A stretch of DNA of 64,000 bases from positions 104,495-168,494 of the forward strand of contig NZ_VUKE01000011.1 in assembly GCF_009193175.1 (NCBI RefSeq), read 5' to 3'. Positions 51,108-60,243 of this stretch are shown one piece after another. Origin of the DNA: Georgenia ruanii. Lineage in GTDB: Bacteria; Actinomycetota; Actinomycetes; Actinomycetales; Actinomycetaceae. The notes under the pieces were generated by a model, which did no database searches, was not told where the DNA came from, and saw only the letters and a list, made by a program, of their open reading frames with translations. Made by a program: the position numbers and the translations under genes. Positions within the stretch are counted from its first letter, which is position 1. Each line of letters opens with the position of its first letter.

Positions 51108-51938
51108 TCAGGCGCCCCAGTGGGCCGGCCGGGTGAGCGTCGGCGGGAGGCGCGTGGCGCCGTCGCCCTTGGCCGCCGTGACCTGGGGCTGGGTGAGGAA
51201 GAGGGCGCCGGTGAGGTCGGCGCCGGCGAGGTCGGCGTCGCGCAGGTCGGCGCCGATGAGGTCGGCCCGCCGCAGGTCCGCGCCGCGGAGGTCGGCGGCG
51301 ATGAGGAGGGCGCCGCGCAGGTCGGCCCCGCGCAGGTCCGCGCCGTGCAGGTCCGCGCCGAGGAGGTCGGCGTGGCGCAGCCGGCGGCCGGGGCGGCGCC
51401 CGCGGGCACCGGCGCGGGCGAGCTCGCTGGCGCGCAGCAGCAGCGGGTTGACCCGGGCGCGGTGGGCGGCGACGTCGAGGGCGAGCAGCTCGTCGGGCCC
51501 GGCGGCGGCGAGCCGCTGGGTCGCCGCCTCCGCGGCGGCCAGCTCCGCCCGGAGCGAGCGGGCGGCGGGGAGGGTGCGCGCCTCCGCGAGGTAGACGAGC
51601 ATCTCGTGCAGCTGGCGCACGACGGGGAAGACGGCGAACATGCGCCGTGCGGTGTCCGGGTCCTGCCGCCAGGAGCGGCCCTCGAAGGTGGCCTGGGAGA
51701 CCCGCTGGCCAGCGCCGAAGCAGTCGTAGACGGTGCAGCCGGGGAAGCCCTCCTGGCGCAGGCGACTGTGGATGCCGCAGCGGTGGTCGGTATGGAGATT
51801 CCGGCACGGCTCGCCGGCCGGCTTGTCGACGGCGAAGTCGGCGGAGGCGGTCAGCGGCAGCGCGACGCAGCACAGCCCGAAGCAGCTCGCGCAGTCGGCG
51901 CGCAGGGCGCCGACGTCGGCGGCGGGCAGGGCGGGCAC
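51108..51938 (-). CDS. Pentapeptide-repeat protein with Cys-rich N-terminus
   Basis: The 276-residue protein has a Cys-rich N-terminal region (residues ~15-75: CASCFGLCCVALPL, CRNLHTDHRCGIH, GCTVYDCFG), reminiscent of a metal-binding YkgJ-type cluster, and a C-terminal pentapeptide-repeat beta-helix (~190-255: ADLLGADLHGADLRGADLRG, DLRGADLRRADLIGADLRDA). The helix mimics DNA in fluoroquinolone-resistance proteins but most family members have other or unknown functions. GTG 51938 has GAGGAG upstream. No partner gene suggests a role. Confidence 0.88.
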   Translation of the reverse strand: MPALPAADVGALRADCASCFGLCCVALPLTASADFAVDKPAGEPCRNLHTDHRCGIHSRLRQEGFPGCTVYDCFGAGQRVSQATFEGRSWRQDPDTARRMFAVFPVVRQLHEMLVYLAEARTLPAARSLRAELAAAEAATQRLAAAGPDELLALDVAAHRARVNPLLLRASELARAGARGRRPGRRLRHADLLGADLHGADLRGADLRGALLIAADLRGADLRRADLIGADLRDADLAGADLTGALFLTQPQVTAAKGDGATRLPPTLTRPAHWGA

Positions 51939-52001
51939 GGGGACTCCTCGGTGGGGGGGGCAGATCGGGTTGCGGGCTCCATTGTCGCGCAGGCGCGGCC
52001 C

Positions 52002-52661
52002 TCACCCCTCGACCCGCAGGCCCGACTCGTAGGCGAACACGACCAGCTGCGCCCGGTCCCGCGCGCCGAGCTTGAGCATCGCCCGGCCCACGTGGGTCCG
52101 CACGGTCGCGGGGCTGACGGTCAGGAGGGCGGCGATCTCGTCGTTGGACCGGCCGGTGGCCACCCAGGCGACCATCTCCCGCTCACGCTCGGTCAGCCGC
52201 TCCAGGCCCGGGCGCGGGGCGTGGGTGGGCCCCGCCTGCCGGGCGAACTGGCTGATGACGGTGCGGGTGACCGACGGGGCGAGGAGCGATCCGCCGTCGG
52301 CCACCGCGCGCACCGCGCGGAGCAGGTCGCCCGGGTCGGCGTCCTTGAGGAGGAACCCGCTCGCCCCGCCGCGCAGGGCCTCGAAGACATACTCGTCGAG
52401 CTCGAAGGTGGTAAGCATGACGACCCGCACGTCCGCCAGCGCGACATCGGCGGTAATCTGGGCGAGGGCGGCGAGGCCGTCGACGCCGGGCATGCGGATA
52501 TCCATGAGGACGACGTCGGGCCGCGTGGCGCGCACCGCCGCGAGCGCCTCACGCCCGTCCCCCGCCTCCGCGACCACCTCTAGATCGTCCTCGGCCTCGA
52601 GGATGGTGCGCAGGCCCACCCGGACCAGGCTCTGGTCGTCGACCACGAGCACCCGGATCAC
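52002..52661 (-). CDS. LuxR/NarL-type response regulator
   Basis: The 219-residue protein has a receiver domain (IRVLVVDDQSLVRVGL; Asp in DVVLMDIRMPG; Lys in GFLLKDADP) and a C-terminal LuxR helix-turn-helix (LTEREREMVAWVATGRSNDEIAALLTVSPATVRTHVGRAMLKL). The GTG at 52661 is preferred because GGGAGG lies upstream; longer starts add Gly-rich residues. It follows the histidine kinase gene by 55 bp and likely regulates the divergent ABC transporter. Confidence 0.92.
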   Translation of the reverse strand: MIRVLVVDDQSLVRVGLRTILEAEDDLEVVAEAGDGREALAAVRATRPDVVLMDIRMPGVDGLAALAQITADVALADVRVVMLTTFELDEYVFEALRGGASGFLLKDADPGDLLRAVRAVADGGSLLAPSVTRTVISQFARQAGPTHAPRPGLERLTEREREMVAWVATGRSNDEIAALLTVSPATVRTHVGRAMLKLGARDRAQLVVFAYESGLRVEG

Positions 52662-52716
52662 CTGACCACCTCCCGGCATCGCCACGGCACCTGCCTGCTC
52701 CACGCCTTCCCCGCGG

Positions 52717-53868
52717 TCACGGGGCCGCCGCGCCGTCCGGCCGGTCGTCGTCCAGCGGCCACGACGCCCGCACCCGCACCCCGGTGCCGGGCGGGCCGTC
52801 GACCGCCACGGACCCGCCGGTGCGCGCCGCCCGCTCCCGCATGCCGGCGATGCCGCTGCCCTCGACCAGCCCGTCGGCCGGTGGGCCGCTCCCGGTGTCG
52901 CCGACCTCGACGACGAGCCGGCCCGGCGCCCGCCGGACCCGCACGAGGGCCCCGGCCGACGGTCCGCCGTGGCGCAGCACGTTGGTCAGCGCCTCCTGCA
53001 CGATCCGGTACGCGGCCCCCGCGACGTCGTCGGGCACCCCGTCGACCTCATCGACGTCGAGGCGCACGTCCAGGCCGCCCGACCGCACCCGCTCGACCAT
53101 CGGGCCGAGGTCGGCCAGCCCCGGCAGCGGGGCCCGCGGGGCACCGCCGCGCAGGGCGACCACCTCCGCGCGCAGCCCGTCGAGCGCGTCCCGGCTCGCG
53201 GTGCGGATCGCCTCGAGGGCCGCTCGCGCCTTGGCCGGATCGCGCGCGAGCACGTGCAGCCCGGCCCCGGCCTGCATGGCGATGACCGCCAGCCCGTGCC
53301 CGACGACGTCGTGCAGCTCCTGCGCCATGCGCAACCGCTCGTCCGCCACCGCCCGCAGCGCCTGTTCCTCGCGCACCCGCGCCGCCGCCTCCCGGCGGGT
53401 GCGCACCGCGACCCCGATCGCCAGCGGCAGCGCCGTCCACACGAGCACCCCGAGCACGTGGGCGAGCGCCTCGGGCCACGCGCGCACGACGTCGCGCACC
53501 AGGAGGACCGCCACGAGCACGACGGCGTCCGCCACCCCGGCGATCGCGACGGTGCGCAGCGGCACCGACGCGGCCAGCAGCCCCGCGGCCACCGCCGCCG
53601 TGATCATGATCGGGCCGTAGGGATAGCCGAGACCGAGGTAGACGGCGACGGCCGCGCTCGTGGCCGCGAAGACGGCGAGCGGGCGCCCGCGCCACAGCAC
53701 CAGCGACGCCGCGGCGAGCGTGGTGAGCACGTAGGTCCAGGCGTCCAGCGGGGCGGCCTGGGGCTGGTCCCGGCCCGCGCCGGCGGTCCCTGCCGCCGCG
53801 AACAGCGCCAGCGCGACGGCGAGCAGCACGTCGCCGGGCCGGGTCCCGGGCCGTTCGTGGGCCGTCAC
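52717..53868 (-). CDS. Sensor histidine kinase (HisKA_3)
   Basis: The 383-residue protein has about five N-terminal membrane segments, then HisKA_3 with phospho-His (RMAQELHDVVGHGLAVI, ~184) and an ATPase domain (EALTNVLRHGG N-box; GDTGSGPP; GSGIAGMRERAARTGGSV). GTG 53868 is the first in-frame start after the divergent ABC gene's promoter region. It pairs with the LuxR-type response regulator and faces an ABC transporter operon, the usual layout for systems that sense membrane or antibiotic stress and induce the transporter. Confidence 0.92.
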   Translation of the reverse strand: MTAHERPGTRPGDVLLAVALALFAAAGTAGAGRDQPQAAPLDAWTYVLTTLAAASLVLWRGRPLAVFAATSAAVAVYLGLGYPYGPIMITAAVAAGLLAASVPLRTVAIAGVADAVVLVAVLLVRDVVRAWPEALAHVLGVLVWTALPLAIGVAVRTRREAAARVREEQALRAVADERLRMAQELHDVVGHGLAVIAMQAGAGLHVLARDPAKARAALEAIRTASRDALDGLRAEVVALRGGAPRAPLPGLADLGPMVERVRSGGLDVRLDVDEVDGVPDDVAGAAYRIVQEALTNVLRHGGPSAGALVRVRRAPGRLVVEVGDTGSGPPADGLVEGSGIAGMRERAARTGGSVAVDGPPGTGVRVRASWPLDDDRPDGAAAP

Positions 53869-53926
53869 GGCGCCCACGATAGGGCCGGGCGGCCCGCCGC
53901 GCGTCCACCTCCCGGCGGTGGCCGGC

Positions 53927-53944
53927 GTACGCAGATCCGCGTAC
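53927..53944. promoter_or_regulatory. Inverted repeat in kinase/ABC divergent promoter region
   Basis: GTACGC-AGATCC-GCGTAC is a perfect 6-bp inverted repeat, and further CGTACGG motifs occur at 53972-53978 and 54005-54011. The 198-bp region separates the kinase gene from the ABC transporter genes, so it is the natural target of the paired response regulator. Confidence 0.45.
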
Positions 53945-54066
53945 ACGGACCGCGCCCGGGCCGCCACGGCGCGTACGGGCGCGGGCCCGACCGTCACGAA
54001 ACCTCGTACGGTCGCGCCGCCACGCGGCTGACGACGCGGCGGGGGCCCCGGCGGACGCTGGTGGGC

Positions 54067-54999
54067 ATGAACACCACGATCGTCGCCACCGACGGACTCA
54101 CCAAGGTCTACGGGCAGCGCCGCGCCGTCGACGCCGTGTCCATGACCGTCCGGGCCGGGGAGGTCTACGGCTTCCTCGGCCCCAACGGGGCCGGCAAGAC
54201 CACCACCATGCGGATGCTGCTGGGCCAGGTCCGCCCCACCGCCGGGACCGCCACCGTGCTCGGCGCCCCGCCGGGCACACCGGCGGCGCTGGCGCGCGTC
54301 GGCGCCCTGGTCGAGGGCCCGGGGTTCTACCCCTACCTCTCCGGGCGGGAGAACCTGCGGGTCCTGGCGGCCTACCAGGGCCTGGACGCCCGCACCGCCG
54401 ACGCCGCCCTGGCCCGGGTGGACCTGGCCGGGCGGGGCCGGGACCGGTTCCGCACCTACTCGCTCGGGATGAAGCAGCGCCTCGGCGTCGCCGCCGCCCT
54501 GCTGGGCGAGCCCGACCTCATCGTCCTCGACGAGCCCACCAACGGCCTCGACCCGGCCGGGATGGCGGAGATGCGCGACCTCCTCGTCGACATCGCCGCC
54601 GGCGGGCAGACCGTCCTGCTCTCCAGCCACCTGCTCGCCGAGGTCCAGCAGATCTGCGACCGGGTGGGCGTCGTCGCCCACGGCCGGCTGCTCGCCGAGA
54701 GCACCGTGGCGGACCTGCGCGGCGGGGCAAGCCTGCGCCTGCGGGCCTTCCCCCTCGAGGCCGCCGCCGCCGTCGCCGCCCGCGTCCTGGGCCCGGACGC
54801 CGTCGAGCTGGTCGACGGCGACCGTGGGGACCGGACGCTGCGCCTGACCGCCGGGGCCGAGGCGGTGCCCGACCTGACCCGGGCGCTGGTCGCCGCCGGC
54901 CTAGACATCCATGAGATCAGCCCGGTCGAACGCTCCCTGGAGGAGGTCTTCCTCGAGATGACCGCCTCCGCCGCCCCTGCCCTGGAGGTGTCCCGATGA
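54067..54999 (+). CDS. ABC transporter ATP-binding protein (DRA/CcmA type)
   Basis: The 310-residue protein has a full ABC module: Walker A GPNGAGKTTT, signature YSLGMKQRLGVA, Walker B LIVLDEPTNGLD, H-loop SSHLL. The C-terminal ~80 residues (ending ISPVERSLEEVFLEMTA) are the conserved region of antibiotic/peptide exporters. It forms an exporter with the permease encoded by the overlapping next gene (ATGA overlap). Control by the divergent two-component system is likely. Confidence 0.94.
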   Translation: MNTTIVATDGLTKVYGQRRAVDAVSMTVRAGEVYGFLGPNGAGKTTTMRMLLGQVRPTAGTATVLGAPPGTPAALARVGALVEGPGFYPYLSGRENLRVLAAYQGLDARTADAALARVDLAGRGRDRFRTYSLGMKQRLGVAAALLGEPDLIVLDEPTNGLDPAGMAEMRDLLVDIAAGGQTVLLSSHLLAEVQQICDRVGVVAHGRLLAESTVADLRGGASLRLRAFPLEAAAAVAARVLGPDAVELVDGDRGDRTLRLTAGAEAVPDLTRALVAAGLDIHEISPVERSLEEVFLEMTASAAPALEVSR

Positions 55000-55865
55000 A
55001 CGCCCTGACCGCACTGGCCCGCAGCACCCGCGCCGAGCTCCGCCGCCTGTGGCGCTGGCCCGCCACCTGGGTGCTGGTGGGGGTCTGGACGGTGCTCAAC
55101 CTGCTCTTCGCCTACGCCTTCCCGTGGATCGGCTACAGCGGCGGGGGCGGGCCGGACGCCGCGGCCGGCGCCTCGCCTCAGGCGCTGCTCGCCGGGCTGC
55201 TCCCCGCGAACGTGCCCAGCACCCTCGTCCAGGGCATGCCGATGTTCGGCGGGGCGATCGTGATGCTCCTCGGCGCCCTGGCGATCGGCAACGGCTACGC
55301 CTGGGGCACGTGGAAGACCGTGTTGACGCAGGGGCCGGGGCGTCTGGCCGCGTTCGGCGGCACGCTGGTCGCGCTCGCGGTGTCGGTCGTGGGGATCGTG
55401 GCGCTGACCGCGGCGACCGACCTCGCCACGGCGCACGTCGTCGCGGCCGTCGAGGGCGGCTCGGCGGCCGGCCCGGCCGCGGGCGACCTCGTGCAGGCGA
55501 TGGCCGCGGGCCTCCTCGTGCTCGGCATGTGGGCGGCGGGCGGGGTCCTCGTCGGCGCCCTCGCGAAGGGCCCCGCGCTCGCCGCCGGGCTCGGCCTGGT
55601 GTGGGCGCTGGTGGTGGAGAACCTGCTGCGCGGGGTGTCCGGGCTCGTGGACGGGATGGCGACGCTGACGGACCGGCTGCCCGGCTCGGCCGCGGGCTCG
55701 CTGGCCGGGGCGCTGGGCGCCGTCGGGCAGGACCCGCGTGGGGAGGGCACCCCGGGGGTGCTCACGGTGCTGGACGGCGCCTCGGCCGCGTGGCTGCTCG
55801 CCGCGTACCTGGTGGTCTTCGCCGTCGTCGCGCTGACCCTCGTGAGACGCCGCGACCTCGGCTGA
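54996..55865 (+). CDS. ABC-2 type transporter permease
   Basis: The 289-residue protein has about six membrane segments (WVLVGVWTVLNLLFAYAFPW, MFGGAIVMLLGALAIGNGYAWGTWKT, LAAFGGTLVALAVSVVGIVALTA, and others), and the pattern of ABC2_membrane_2/3 permeases (YAWGTWKTVLTQGPGR loop). Its start overlaps the stop of the ATPase gene by 4 bp. It likely exports a peptide or lipid, or detoxifies an antimicrobial. Confidence 0.9.
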   Translation: MNALTALARSTRAELRRLWRWPATWVLVGVWTVLNLLFAYAFPWIGYSGGGGPDAAAGASPQALLAGLLPANVPSTLVQGMPMFGGAIVMLLGALAIGNGYAWGTWKTVLTQGPGRLAAFGGTLVALAVSVVGIVALTAATDLATAHVVAAVEGGSAAGPAAGDLVQAMAAGLLVLGMWAAGGVLVGALAKGPALAAGLGLVWALVVENLLRGVSGLVDGMATLTDRLPGSAAGSLAGALGAVGQDPRGEGTPGVLTVLDGASAAWLLAAYLVVFAVVALTLVRRRDLG

Positions 55866-55883
55866 GCGCACGCGCGGGCGACC

Positions 55884-55911
55884 CATGGGGGCGGCCGCCG
55901 TTCGCCCCATG
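55884..55911. terminator. Terminator between ABC permease and amino acid dehydrogenase genes
   Basis: CATGGGGGCG (55884-55893) pairs with CGCCCCATG (55903-55911) with one bulged G, between convergent genes. Confidence 0.55.
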
Positions 55912-55976
55912 AGGCCGAACGCGCGGTCACCCCCACCCGTCGCGGGCCCTTCGGAGCCGGAGCGGGAATGCCCCGC

Positions 55977-57119
55977 TCAGCGGCGCAGGTACGGGAACCG
56001 GCCCCCGATCGCGGCGATGCGCTCCTCGGCGAGGTGGTCCGCGGCCCGCGCCGGGCTGATCCCCTGCTCCGCGGCCCGGGCCAGCACCGCCTCGGTGGTC
56101 GCGAACAGACCCTCGACCCGGTGCCGAGCCCGTGCCATGTCGAACCCCTCCTGCTCGTCGGTGACCTGGATGACCCCGCCGGCGTTGACCAGGTAGTCCG
56201 GGGCGTAGGTGATGCCGCGCTCGAGCAGCCGCTCGGCCAGGTGACCGGCGCCGTCGTCCGCGAGCTGGTTGTTGGCCGCGCCGCAGACGATCTTCGCGCT
56301 CAGCGCGTCCACGGTGGCCCGGTCCAGCGCCCCGCCGAGGGCGCAGGGGGCGTACACGTCCAGCGCGGAGCCCACCAGGGCGTCGGGGCCGGCGACGACG
56401 TCGACCTCCGGGTGCTCGGACCGCACCCGCTCGACAGCCCGGGTGCTGACGTCGGTGACGACGACCTGCGCGCCGGCGTCGAGGAGGTGGCCCACCAGCA
56501 GGTGGCCGACCTTGCCGACCCCGGCCACGCCGACGGTCCGGTCGCGCAGCGAGTCGCTGCCCCACACGTGCGCGGCGCACGCGCGCATGGCGGTGAACAC
56601 TCCGAAGGCGGTGAGCACCGAGGAGTCGCCGGAGCCGCCGTGGACCTCGCTGCGCCCGACCACGTGTCCGGTCTCGCGGTGGATGACGTCCATGTCGCCC
56701 ACGTAGGTGCCGACGTCGCAGGCGGTGACGTACCGCCCGCCGAGAGACTCCACGAACCGGCCGTAGGCCCGCAGCAGCGCCTCGGACTTGTCCGTGGCGG
56801 GGTCGCCGATGATGACGGCCTTGCCGCCGCCGTGATCGAGCCCGGCGAGGGCGCACTTGTAGGTCATGCCCCGGGAGAGGCGCAGGACGTCGGCGAGGGC
56901 GTCCTCCTCGGTGGGGTACGGGTAGAACCGGGTGCCGCCCAGGGCCGGGCCGAGGGCCGTGCTGTGGATGGCGATGATCGCCCGCAGGCCGCTCGCGCGG
57001 TCGTGGCAGTAGACCACCTGCTCGTGGCCGTGCTCGGGGTCGAACGGGCCCGGGGCGCGGAAGACGGTGGTGCGTTCGGAGGTGGTCGGGTCGAGCTCGG
57101 GGTGGGTGAGGAGGCTCAC
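55977..57119 (-). CDS. Valine/leucine (branched-chain amino acid) dehydrogenase
   Basis: The 380-residue protein belongs to the Glu/Leu/Phe/Val dehydrogenase family. It has the N-terminal dimerisation domain with the catalytic Lys ([15 protein letters not shown], ~100), [12 protein letters not shown], and a Rossmann NAD-binding domain ([18 protein letters not shown]). It oxidatively deaminates branched-chain amino acids to 2-oxo acids, producing NADH and ammonia, in the first step of their catabolism; the discrimination between Val and Leu is not certain. It stands alone with 178 bp of leader. Confidence 0.93.
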   Translation of the reverse strand: MSLLTHPELDPTTSERTTVFRAPGPFDPEHGHEQVVYCHDRASGLRAIIAIHSTALGPALGGTRFYPYPTEEDALADVLRLSRGMTYKCALAGLDHGGGKAVIIGDPATDKSEALLRAYGRFVESLGGRYVTACDVGTYVGDMDVIHRETGHVVGRSEVHGGSGDSSVLTAFGVFTAMRACAAHVWGSDSLRDRTVGVAGVGKVGHLLVGHLLDAGAQVVVTDVSTRAVERVRSEHPEVDVVAGPDALVGSALDVYAPCALGGALDRATVDALSAKIVCGAANNQLADDGAGHLAERLLERGITYAPDYLVNAGGVIQVTDEQEGFDMARARHRVEGLFATTEAVLARAAEQGISPARAADHLAEERIAAIGGRFPYLRR

Positions 57120-57297
57120 GACGACTCCTTCGTCATCTCGTGGATGCGGCGGCGCCGGGCGGGGGTGTGCCCGGTCACCGTCTCCAGGGTAGAGCTGGCG
57201 GGTGCGCCCGGCAGCCCGAGAAACGGTGGCTCACCGGCGGTTCCGTGGCGCGGCCCACCGCCTGGGCGGGCCGCCCATCTACCGGTCCGGCGCCGGC

Positions 57298-57921
57298 TCA
57301 GCGCGACGTCCGCCGCCGCGCCGCGTGCCCGGCCAGCGGCGACAGGACGGCCGAGACCAGCCAGAACAGCTTGCCGACGTCGCCGCCCCAGAGGAAGGCG
57401 ACCGGCACCGAGGCGAGGAAGACCGCCGGCGTCACCAGGCCGGCGACCAGCCAGACGCGGTGCTCCCGCCGGGACAGCCGCGCGCGCTCGAGGCCATGGC
57501 GGCGGGCCACCTCGAACATGGTCAGCTGGGCGAGCGCGGCGAACGCGATGTTGCACGCGTAGAGCGCCGTCGGCAGCGCATACGACGCCGAGCCCGGGTC
57601 GCTGATGGCCTGCGTCGTGAACGGCACGAGGACCACCAGCGCGGTGGCGACGAGGTTCGCCCTCGTCGTCGCCGGGTCCATGGCGGAGATGCCCTGGATC
57701 AGCCGGACGTTGACGCGCCAGAACGCGGCGATGACGACGAAGCTGAGGGCGAAGCCGGCCAACTGGCGGGGCACGCCGCTGGCGGCCAGGGTGGCGAGGC
57801 TCTGCCAGGCCTCGGGCGGCGGGACGTCGATGGTGACGACCAGCAAGGTGATGGCGATGGCGTAGATCGCGTCGAAGAAGGACAGGCCCCGCTCGAACTC
57901 GCTCGTCTCGCGGGTGAGCAC
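57298..57921 (-). CDS. TMEM175-like (DUF1211) membrane protein
   Basis: The 207-residue protein from GTG 57921 begins with the conserved TMEM175 segment (ERGLSFFDAIYAIAITLLVVTIDV), resembling the FSDAVFAIAITL motif of DUF1211 potassium-channel proteins, and has about six membrane segments. Bacterial members form K+-permeable channels, but the family's function in bacteria is variable. The open frame extends upstream to GTG 58083 and would include three 33-bp tandem repeats, whose codon use is unlike that of the neighbouring genes. I therefore prefer 57921, though neither start has a Shine-Dalgarno. Confidence 0.8.
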   Translation of the reverse strand: MLTRETSEFERGLSFFDAIYAIAITLLVVTIDVPPPEAWQSLATLAASGVPRQLAGFALSFVVIAAFWRVNVRLIQGISAMDPATTRANLVATALVVLVPFTTQAISDPGSASYALPTALYACNIAFAALAQLTMFEVARRHGLERARLSRREHRVWLVAGLVTPAVFLASVPVAFLWGGDVGKLFWLVSAVLSPLAGHAARRRTSR

Positions 57922-57949
57922 ACCGGCGCGGGGCTGGGGTCGGGACGCC

Positions 57950-58048
57950 GATGACCCCGGCGCCGCACCGCGCGGACCCGCCGATGACCCCGGCGCCGCA
58001 CCGCGCGGACCCGCCGATGACCCCGGCGCCGCACCGCGCGGACCCGCC
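57950..58048. repeat. Three perfect 33-bp tandem repeats
   Basis: Copies at 57950-57982, 57983-58015 and 58016-58048 are identical; a partial, diverged fourth copy follows. The unit is 11 codons, and either strand can encode an 11-residue repeat (Gly/Ser/Ala/Pro/Arg) as an N-terminal extension of the TMEM175-like protein. Perfect identity indicates recent expansion. Confidence 0.95.
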
Positions 58049-58221
58049 GAGGACCCGGGCTTCGCGTCGCCCCGTCGCGTCACCGCACCAGCGTGAGCGT
58101 GCGCGCACCCGGCGCGCAACCACCGCCCTTGCCGCCGCCTGCCGCACCCGGCTGAGGCAAGGGCGGGGCGGCCGGCGTGACGCGGCCCGGGGAGGGGCGC
58201 GGCCTGCGGTAGACAGGTGCC

Positions 58222-58584
58222 ATGGACATCTCCGACGTGCACGCCCGGCTGCGTGCCTTCGCCGACGAGCGGGACTGGAACCAGTTCCACACGCCCCGCA
58301 ACCTCACGCTCGCCCTCGTCGGCGAGGTGGGCGAGCTCGCCGAGCTCATGCAGTGGCGCAGCGACGACGACGTCCGGGCGTTCGCGGCGACCGACGCCGG
58401 CCGGGAGGCCCTCGCCGACGAGCTCGCCGACGTCTTCACCTACCTGGTCGAGGTCGCCAACTCCCTCGGCATCGACCTCGGCGCGGCCGTGCACGCCAAG
58501 ATCGACAAGAACGCCGCGAAGTACCCCGTCGAGCTCTCGCGCGGGTCCAACGCCAAGTACACCGACCTCCCCGGCGGCCATTAG
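58222..58584 (+). CDS. MazG-like nucleotide pyrophosphohydrolase
   Basis: The 120-residue all-alpha protein has the MazG/RS21-C6 motif: EVGELAELMQW followed by LADELADVFTYLVEVAN, with acidic metal-binding residues. These enzymes hydrolyse non-canonical or excess dNTPs to monophosphate and pyrophosphate, cleaning the nucleotide pool. It closely resembles dCTP pyrophosphatase-type single-domain enzymes. ATG 58222 is well supported. It is convergent with the NERD-domain gene. Confidence 0.92.
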   Translation: MDISDVHARLRAFADERDWNQFHTPRNLTLALVGEVGELAELMQWRSDDDVRAFAATDAGREALADELADVFTYLVEVANSLGIDLGAAVHAKIDKNAAKYPVELSRGSNAKYTDLPGGH

Positions 58585-58614
58585 CGGCGCCATGCACGCA
58601 GGCCCGGCGGCGCC

Positions 58615-59589
58615 TCACGCCGACGCGGCAGCCCCTGTGGCCGCGGTCCACGTCAAGGATCGGCGGGCCGCGGCGTATATCGCCGCCACCCGGACGCCGT
58701 CGAGGACCTCGGGCCGCCCGGCCAGCCAGCGGCCCAGCCGCACCCGCTCCACCACGGCGGCGCCGGCCGGCCCCGCGCGGACCACGACCTCCTTGGCCCG
58801 CACCGGCACGACCAGGCCCGTCACCGCCACCTCGAAGCCGCACGCGGCCGTGAGCCGCCGGGCGGCGCGCGCCGCCTCGGCCCTGCCCTGGCCCACGTAG
58901 GGCTGCGGCACGCCGTCCACCAGCAGGTTGTCGCCGGACACCCACACCCGGGCCCCGGGGTGGTACGCGGCCCTGATGGTGAACACCCCCGCCGGGCCGA
59001 TGACGACGTGGTCGATGTCGCAGCCGTCCGGGCCGACCGGCACGGCGTGGAGGATGCGCCAGCGCGGGTCGCGGCGCACCAGCCGCTCGAGGCCGGTGGC
59101 GACGCGCTCCTCGGCCCGGGCCGCCACGCGCCGGGCCCGCTCAGGGGTGGGCAGGCCGATCACCCGGGCGAAGAAGGTACGCACCGGCGCCTCCCGCCGC
59201 AGCGCCGCGGCCTGCGCGCGGGGCATCGTGCCGGGCCGGCGTCCGGCCAGGTCCGTCCACGCCCCGCCCACCGTGCCCGCGCCGTCAGGGCCCGGGACCG
59301 GCGCGGCCCGCTCGCGCCAGGCGGTGAGGGCGGCGCCGAGGGCGGCCGCTTGGCCCGGGGCGGCGGGGTGCGCGGTGAGGGTGACGAGGTCGTACCAACC
59401 GACGAGGGCGCCGTCCGCGGCCGTGACATAGAGGCGGTCCTGGCCGTAGCGCTGCCAGCGCCGCACGCGCACGCCACCGGTCGCGGCGGTGACGGCGCGA
59501 CCGACCCGGGTGCGGCGGCCGGCACGGCGGTGGGGCGTCACGGGATCGTCGTCGTCCTCCGCGGTGAGGACGGGCGTGCGCTGGACCAT
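58615..59589 (-). CDS. NERD-domain protein with altered catalytic motif
   Basis: The 324-residue protein has an N-terminal region of unknown function and a C-terminal NERD domain (~180-290: ATGLERLVRRDPRWRILHAVPVGPDGCDIDHVVIGPAGVFTI, ...GDNLLVDGVPQPYVG). In typical NERD proteins the strand after DHVVIGPAGVFTI reads xTKHHxG, with a catalytic Lys. Here it is RAAYHPG, so that Lys is replaced by Ala. The domain is nuclease-related and usually precedes a kinase or helicase; this protein may bind but not cut nucleic acid. It starts at 59589. Confidence 0.85.
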   Translation of the reverse strand: MVQRTPVLTAEDDDDPVTPHRRAGRRTRVGRAVTAATGGVRVRRWQRYGQDRLYVTAADGALVGWYDLVTLTAHPAAPGQAAALGAALTAWRERAAPVPGPDGAGTVGGAWTDLAGRRPGTMPRAQAAALRREAPVRTFFARVIGLPTPERARRVAARAEERVATGLERLVRRDPRWRILHAVPVGPDGCDIDHVVIGPAGVFTIRAAYHPGARVWVSGDNLLVDGVPQPYVGQGRAEAARAARRLTAACGFEVAVTGLVVPVRAKEVVVRAGPAGAAVVERVRLGRWLAGRPEVLDGVRVAAIYAAARRSLTWTAATGAAASA

Positions 59590-59785
59590 GGGCGGATGGT
59601 GTCAGCAGGACGGGCCGTACGCTCGTCATGAGCTCCGGCTGGCCCCCGGGGTGGGGGCTGTCCGAACAGGCCCCGGGCGGGCCGGGACAGTCCCAGGATG
59701 AGGGCTCCCGGGATAGCCCCTTCCTCCGGGCACGCGCCTGGGCAAGAATCGGGCCACCACCCCGACCGACCAAGGGAGACCGATC

Positions 59786-60214
59786 GTGGCAACCGTCCGG
59801 CTCAACCCGTATCTCAACTTCCGCGACACGGCCAAGGCGGCCATGGAGTTCTACCACTCGGTGTTCGGCGGCGAGCTCAACACCAGCACCTTCGGCGAGT
59901 TCCACGCCAGCGAGGACCCGGCCGAGCAGGACAAGATCATGCACGCCATGCTCGAGACCCCCAGCGGGCTCGTGCTCATGGCCGCCGACACCCCCAACGG
60001 CATGGACCTCACCCCCGGCGACAACCTCGCCGTCTCGCTCAGCGGCGACGACGAGGCGGAGCTGCGCGGGTACTGGGACAAGCTGTCCGACGGCGGACAG
60101 GTCACCGTGCCCCTCGAGAAGGCGCCGTGGGGCGACTACTTCGGGATGTGCACCGACAAGTTCGGCATCCGCTGGCTGGTCAACGTCGCCGGCGGGGGCG
60201 CCGAGCAGTCCTGA
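59786..60214 (+). CDS. VOC-superfamily protein (PhnB-like)
   Basis: The 142-residue protein is a glyoxalase/dioxygenase-fold protein of the PhnB/3-demethylubiquinone methyltransferase-like group (NPYLNFRDTAKAAMEFYHSVFGGEL, AMLETPSGLVLMAADTP, EKAPWGDYFGMCTDKFGIRWLVNV). It may bind a metal or small ligand; the activity is unknown. GTG 59786 has AGGGAG upstream. It is convergent with a SHOCT-domain membrane protein gene. Confidence 0.9.
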   Translation: MATVRLNPYLNFRDTAKAAMEFYHSVFGGELNTSTFGEFHASEDPAEQDKIMHAMLETPSGLVLMAADTPNGMDLTPGDNLAVSLSGDDEAELRGYWDKLSDGGQVTVPLEKAPWGDYFGMCTDKFGIRWLVNVAGGGAEQS

Positions 60215-60243
60215 CGCCGTTGTCAGGACACACCGACGCGGCT

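Noticed and set aside
57950..58048. CRISPR-like array
   Set aside because: The repeats are directly adjacent with no spacers; this is a tandem repeat.
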